Assembly: GCA_017617145.1 (NCBI GenBank)
Contig: JAFZWX010000082.1
Location: 1-8,900 of the forward strand
Direction: 5' to 3'
Origin: Treponema sp.
GTDB taxonomy: Bacteria > Spirochaetota > Spirochaetia > Treponematales > Treponemataceae
DNA length: 8,900 bases
Position numbers and translations under genes: made by a program. Below, piece by piece: positions 6,832-8,900 of this stretch. Position 1 is the first letter of the stretch. Every line of letters begins with the position of its first letter. The notes below the pieces were generated by a model that worked only from the letters and a program-made list of their open reading frames with translations, made no database searches and was not told the DNA's origin.

Positions 6832-6860
6832 ATTTTATAGTGAAAAGGTGTATCATTCAA
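6832..6860 (-). promoter_or_regulatory. Candidate promoter of the pentapeptide-MBL unit
   Basis: On the - strand, TTGAAT (6860-6855) and TAAAAT (6837-6832) are separated by 17 bases. Transcription would then begin near 6825, only a few bases before the ATG at 6822, implying a nearly leaderless mRNA. TATAGT on the + strand (6836-6841) overlaps it and could serve the divergent gene at 6863. The whole divergent spacer is only 40 bases, so the two directions must share or compete for this region. Motif matches only; no further support. Confidence 0.35.
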
Positions 6861-6862
6861 CT

Positions 6863-7135
6863 ATGATTTGCTGGAAATGTAAAAAAGAAATTTCTATTGA
6901 AAAACCGGTTCGCAGCGATGAATGTCCGCTTTGTCATGCAGATTTGCATGTTTGCAAGGCTTGCGATTTTTACGAAAATGGGGCACATAATAATTGCCGT
7001 GAAAGCTCTGCAGAATTTGTAAATGATAAAGAAAGAGGAAACTTCTGCGATTACTTTAGGGTGAAGAAAGATTGTGTCGCAATCTCTAATGCAGAAAAAG
7101 CCCGTAACGCATTCAACGCACTTTTTGGAGACTGA
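6863..7135 (+). CDS. Small cysteine-rich zinc-ribbon protein, 90 residues
   Basis: A conserved-looking small protein with three CxxC pairs (Cys3/Cys6, Cys21/Cys24, Cys31/Cys34) plus Cys45 and Cys62, giving eight cysteines, enough for two zinc sites. Segments CPLCHADLHVCKACDFY, HNNCRE and DKERGNFCDYF resemble a widespread family of short uncharacterised bacterial proteins that I recall but cannot name. The C-terminal 20 residues (NAEKARNAFNALFGD) look helical. I chose ATG 6863 because it places the first CxxC at residues 3-6 and because the upstream in-frame extension to 6749 runs antisense through the pentapeptide gene. AAGGTG at 6845-6850 is the only Shine-Dalgarno candidate and is rather far (12 bases). 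It is followed after 8 bases by murI, so the two probably share a transcript. Confidence 0.85.
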   Translation: MICWKCKKEISIEKPVRSDECPLCHADLHVCKACDFYENGAHNNCRESSAEFVNDKERGNFCDYFRVKKDCVAISNAEKARNAFNALFGD

Positions 7136-7143
7136 TTTTTTAT

Positions 7144-7965
7144 ATGACTGATTTTGTATTCATAGACAGCGGAGTAGGCGGTATTCCTTATATGACAGCG
7201 CTTTTACAAAAGGCACCAGATGCCTCTTGTGTCTATGTAGCAGACAACGCAAATTTTCCTTATGGTGAAAAATCTCACGATGAAGTTGTAAATTGTGTTG
7301 TTTCTGTAGTTCAAAAAATCTGTGATAATTTTGAGCCTGACGTTATTGTCCTTGCCTGTAATACAATTTCTGTAAATGCGCTTGAAACTCTCCGTCAAAA
7401 GTTTTCAAAGGTTAAATTTGTAGGAACTGTTCCGGCCATTAAGCTTGCTGCTTCTGTTTCAAAGAAGAAACGTATTGGTTTAATTGCTTCAAACTCTACC
7501 TGTGAAAATCCTTATAATATAGAATTAAAAAATAAATTTGCCGCAGACTGTGAACTTATTATGCGAGCAGATGCAGAATTGATTTCTTTTATAGAAGAAA
7601 ACGGTTTTACAGCATCAGACACAGAACTTGAAAATGCAGTTCACCCTGCAATTGAATTTTTTGCAGAACAAAACTGTGATGTTATTGTTTTGGGGTGCAC
7701 ACACTTTTTGAATATAAAGCAGGTGTTTGAAAAGGTAGCCCTTCGACAAGCTCAGGGACCTCATTGTACTCAGGGAGCGCAACCAATTAAGATTATTGAT
7801 TCTGTTGATGGAGTAGTGCGACATACTCTGGATGTTGGCGGGGTTTTAGGGGCAGAGCACTTGAAAACTCGAGCCCAAGCTTCTTTATATATAACCGGGG
7901 AAACTAATTCTTCATACAAAACTATTTGTGAACGTTATAAAATTAACTTTGGTGGAAAAATTTAA
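7144..7965 (+). CDS. murI: Glutamate racemase
   Basis: Interconverts L- and D-glutamate without a cofactor, supplying D-Glu for peptidoglycan in the cytoplasm. The 273 residues fit the family. Visible motifs: FIDSGVGGIPY at the N-terminus with Asp8 and Ser9, NFPYGEKS, the first catalytic cysteine Cys72 in ACNTISVNAL, and the second, Cys185, in GCTHF with His187. IIDSVDGVV (217-225) is the usual late motif. Between the GCTHF helix and that motif lies an extra stretch, about residues 199-214 (ALRQAQGP...), encoded by a dispersed-repeat-like DNA sequence; it preserves the frame and all catalytic residues. The start codon lies 8 bases after the preceding gene, with GGAG at 7127-7130 as a distant Shine-Dalgarno. 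Activity is expected to be intact, but the insertion could affect folding or the dimer surface. Confidence 0.93.
   Translation: MTDFVFIDSGVGGIPYMTALLQKAPDASCVYVADNANFPYGEKSHDEVVNCVVSVVQKICDNFEPDVIVLACNTISVNALETLRQKFSKVKFVGTVPAIKLAASVSKKKRIGLIASNSTCENPYNIELKNKFAADCELIMRADAELISFIEENGFTASDTELENAVHPAIEFFAEQNCDVIVLGCTHFLNIKQVFEKVALRQAQGPHCTQGAQPIKIIDSVDGVVRHTLDVGGVLGAEHLKTRAQASLYITGETNSSYKTICERYKINFGGKI
7734..7782. repeat. REP-like palindromic repeat inside murI
   Basis: GCCCTTCGACAAGCTCAGGG (7738-7757) can fold with CCCT (7739-7742) against AGGG (7754-7757), and outer GGT (7734-7736) against ACC (7758-7760). A partial second copy, ACTCAGGGAGC, follows at 7768-7778. I recognise the CTTCGACAAGCTCAGGG core as a motif dispersed in many unrelated bacterial genomes and often translated as LRQAQG or, on the other strand, SLSKG. 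Here it is translated in-frame as ALRQAQGP. Repeat identity comes from memory and was not searched. Confidence 0.6.
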
Positions 7966-8061
7966 ACTTTTTTCAGTAAAAATTCATAAAATTTTATTTA
8001 TTTATAGGTGAAAAACCCTACTTTTCCTAAAAAAATCAAATAAAATTCCTAAATTATTATA

Positions 8062-8090
8062 TTCAAAAATGCTCAATAACGATTTATTAT
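8062..8090 (+). promoter_or_regulatory. Promoter of the sugar-binding protein gene
   Basis: TTCAAA (8062-8067) and TATTAT (8085-8090, 5 of 6 to consensus) are separated by exactly 17 bases in the 164-base gap after murI. Transcription would start near 8097, leaving a leader of about 33 bases that carries a strong AGGAGG (8116-8121) 8 bases before the ATG. Upstream, TTCCTAAA occurs twice (8024-8031, 8046-8053), 22 bases apart, and ATTTAT/ATAAAT (8082-8087, 8097-8102) brackets the expected start site; either could be an operator, though AT-richness makes chance likely. No convincing murI terminator is visible. Confidence 0.5.
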
Positions 8091-8129
8091 CTAACCATAA
8101 ATAAAAACATCTATTAGGAGGAAATTTAG

Positions 8130-8900
8130 ATGAAAAAATTATTTACTGTTGTTGCTCTTCTTTTGTGTGCAACATGTTTGTTCTCTGCTACAAAGAAGAC
8201 AAGCAAGAAGACCACAAAATCTTCTACAATTAAGATTGGTATTGTAAACAATCCACCTTCAGAATCTGGATATCGTGCTGCTAACGTAAAGGATTTTGAA
8301 TCTGTATTCACAGCTGCTAAAGGCTATGAAGTAAAGACTTTCTACAGCCTTAAGAACGATGAACAGCTTGATGCTGCTGCTTCTATGATCAATGATGGTG
8401 TTGACTACCTTCTTATTTCTGGTGCTGCTAGAGCAGGATGGGCTTCTACATTGCGTAAGGCAAAGGCTGCTGGTATTAAAGTATTCCTTTTTGACCGCTT
8501 CCTTGACATTTCTGATGATCTTTATGAAGCTGCCGTAATTTCTGATATGGCTAAAGAAGGTGAAACAGCTGTTGCTTGGCTCAAGGCTCAGAAACTTCCT
8601 GAATACAAAGTAATCCATATTCAGGGTGCTATGGGATCTGACGCTCAGATTGGACGTACAGGTGCTTTGGATGCTGAATTTGCTGCTGGAACAATGGTAA
8701 AAGTTGCTCAGCAGACAGCTACATGGGACGAAGCTGAAGCAAAGAAGATTGTTGAAGCTGTTATCAACTCTGGAAAAGATTTCAACGTAATCTATGCTGA
8801 AAACGACGGTATGGCTAAGGGTGCTGTTGCTGCTCTTGATGAAGCTGGTATTACACACGGTGTAAACGGTAAAGTAGTAGTAATGGGATTCGACTGCAAC
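8130..8900 (+). CDS. Sugar ABC transporter substrate-binding protein, YtfQ-like (3' end off window)
   Basis: Periplasmic binding protein of the LacI/ribose-binding type that would deliver a sugar to an ABC permease. 257 codons are visible, against about 318 residues for E. coli YtfQ. A signal peptide spans residues 1-20 (MKKLFTVVALLLC... ending LFSA), followed by a lysine/threonine/serine-rich linker (21-33) before the first strand, IKIGIVN. Matches I recall to YtfQ (galactofuranose/galactose binding): SESGYRAA (44-51), GWASTLRKAKAAGIKVFLFD (103-122), VIHIQGAMGS (161-170) and IYAENDGMAKGAVAALDEAG (221-240). Cys13 and Cys16 are not in a standard lipobox, though spirochaete lipoboxes are loose. 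Codon choice (GCT, GTT, GGT, AAG rich) and the strong AGGAGG suggest high expression. ATPase and permease genes are expected just downstream (inference). The exact sugar cannot be told. Confidence 0.88.
   Translation, partial: MKKLFTVVALLLCATCLFSATKKTSKKTTKSSTIKIGIVNNPPSESGYRAANVKDFESVFTAAKGYEVKTFYSLKNDEQLDAAASMINDGVDYLLISGAARAGWASTLRKAKAAGIKVFLFDRFLDISDDLYEAAVISDMAKEGETAVAWLKAQKLPEYKVIHIQGAMGSDAQIGRTGALDAEFAAGTMVKVAQQTATWDEAEAKKIVEAVINSGKDFNVIYAENDGMAKGAVAALDEAGITHGVNGKVVVMGFDCN

Noticed and set aside
6749..6862. Upstream extension of the small zinc-ribbon protein by 38 residues
   Set aside because: It runs antisense through the pentapeptide gene start and has no domain features; the cysteine pattern begins at the ATG at 6863.
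8005..8025. TAGG/CCTA hairpin followed by CTTTT as a murI terminator
   Set aside because: Only four to five base pairs, low stability, short T-run; also a 12-bp AT palindrome at 7986-7997 has no loop or T-tail.
8259..8858. Long open frame on the - strand
   Set aside because: It is the antisense shadow of the sugar-binding protein gene; its translation is Ser/Phe/Cys-rich and lacks family features.

Overview
The window (AT-rich, bacterial) most resembles a host- or gut-associated spirochaete of the Treponema type. This rests on overall protein style, codon use, a fused ThrA, an unanchored ilvN and a YtfQ-like binding protein; it is an inference, as no rRNA or other taxonomic marker is present. 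Genes are packed tightly, several overlap, and all visible starts are ATG.

Layout. (1) 32-3026 (+): thrA (aspartokinase / homoserine dehydrogenase fusion) followed one base later by ilvN (acetolactate synthase regulatory subunit). The pair links the aspartate branch to isoleucine/valine synthesis, but the catalytic ilvB is not adjacent. A strong hairpin terminator lies just after ilvN, inside the 3' end of an opposing hypothetical gene. (2) 3012-3446 (-): an unrecognised 144-residue protein. (3) 3447-3768: a gene-free stretch holding a 202-bp imperfect palindrome with A7/T7 ends. Its stem mismatches are almost all purine-purine on the + strand. It is the most unusual non-coding object here. 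(4) 3769-5601 (+): a membrane-anchored putative zinc metallopeptidase (HEAWH plus a downstream NEFMAY) of no family I can name. (5) 5591-6822 (-): two coupled genes, a pentapeptide-repeat protein with an N-terminal Cys/His cluster and a metallo-beta-lactamase-fold hydrolase whose metal motif has Ser in place of Asp. (6) 6863-7965 (+): a 90-residue multi-CxxC protein and murI (glutamate racemase). murI carries an in-frame dispersed-repeat sequence inside its coding region. (7) 8130-8900 (+): the first 257 codons of a highly expressed-looking sugar ABC transporter binding protein (YtfQ-like), with its own promoter and a strong ribosome binding site; it runs off the window.

How they fit. The thrA-ilvN pair is amino-acid biosynthesis, murI supplies D-glutamate for peptidoglycan, and the last gene begins a sugar-uptake system. 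The remaining genes are conserved-looking but of unknown function. I see no tRNA, rRNA, CRISPR array, transposase or phage gene. The best candidates for something undescribed are the palindromic element and its possible role as the structured leader of the metallopeptidase gene, the repeat-derived peptide in MurI, and the phase-perfect pentapeptide helix coupled to an atypical MBL enzyme.
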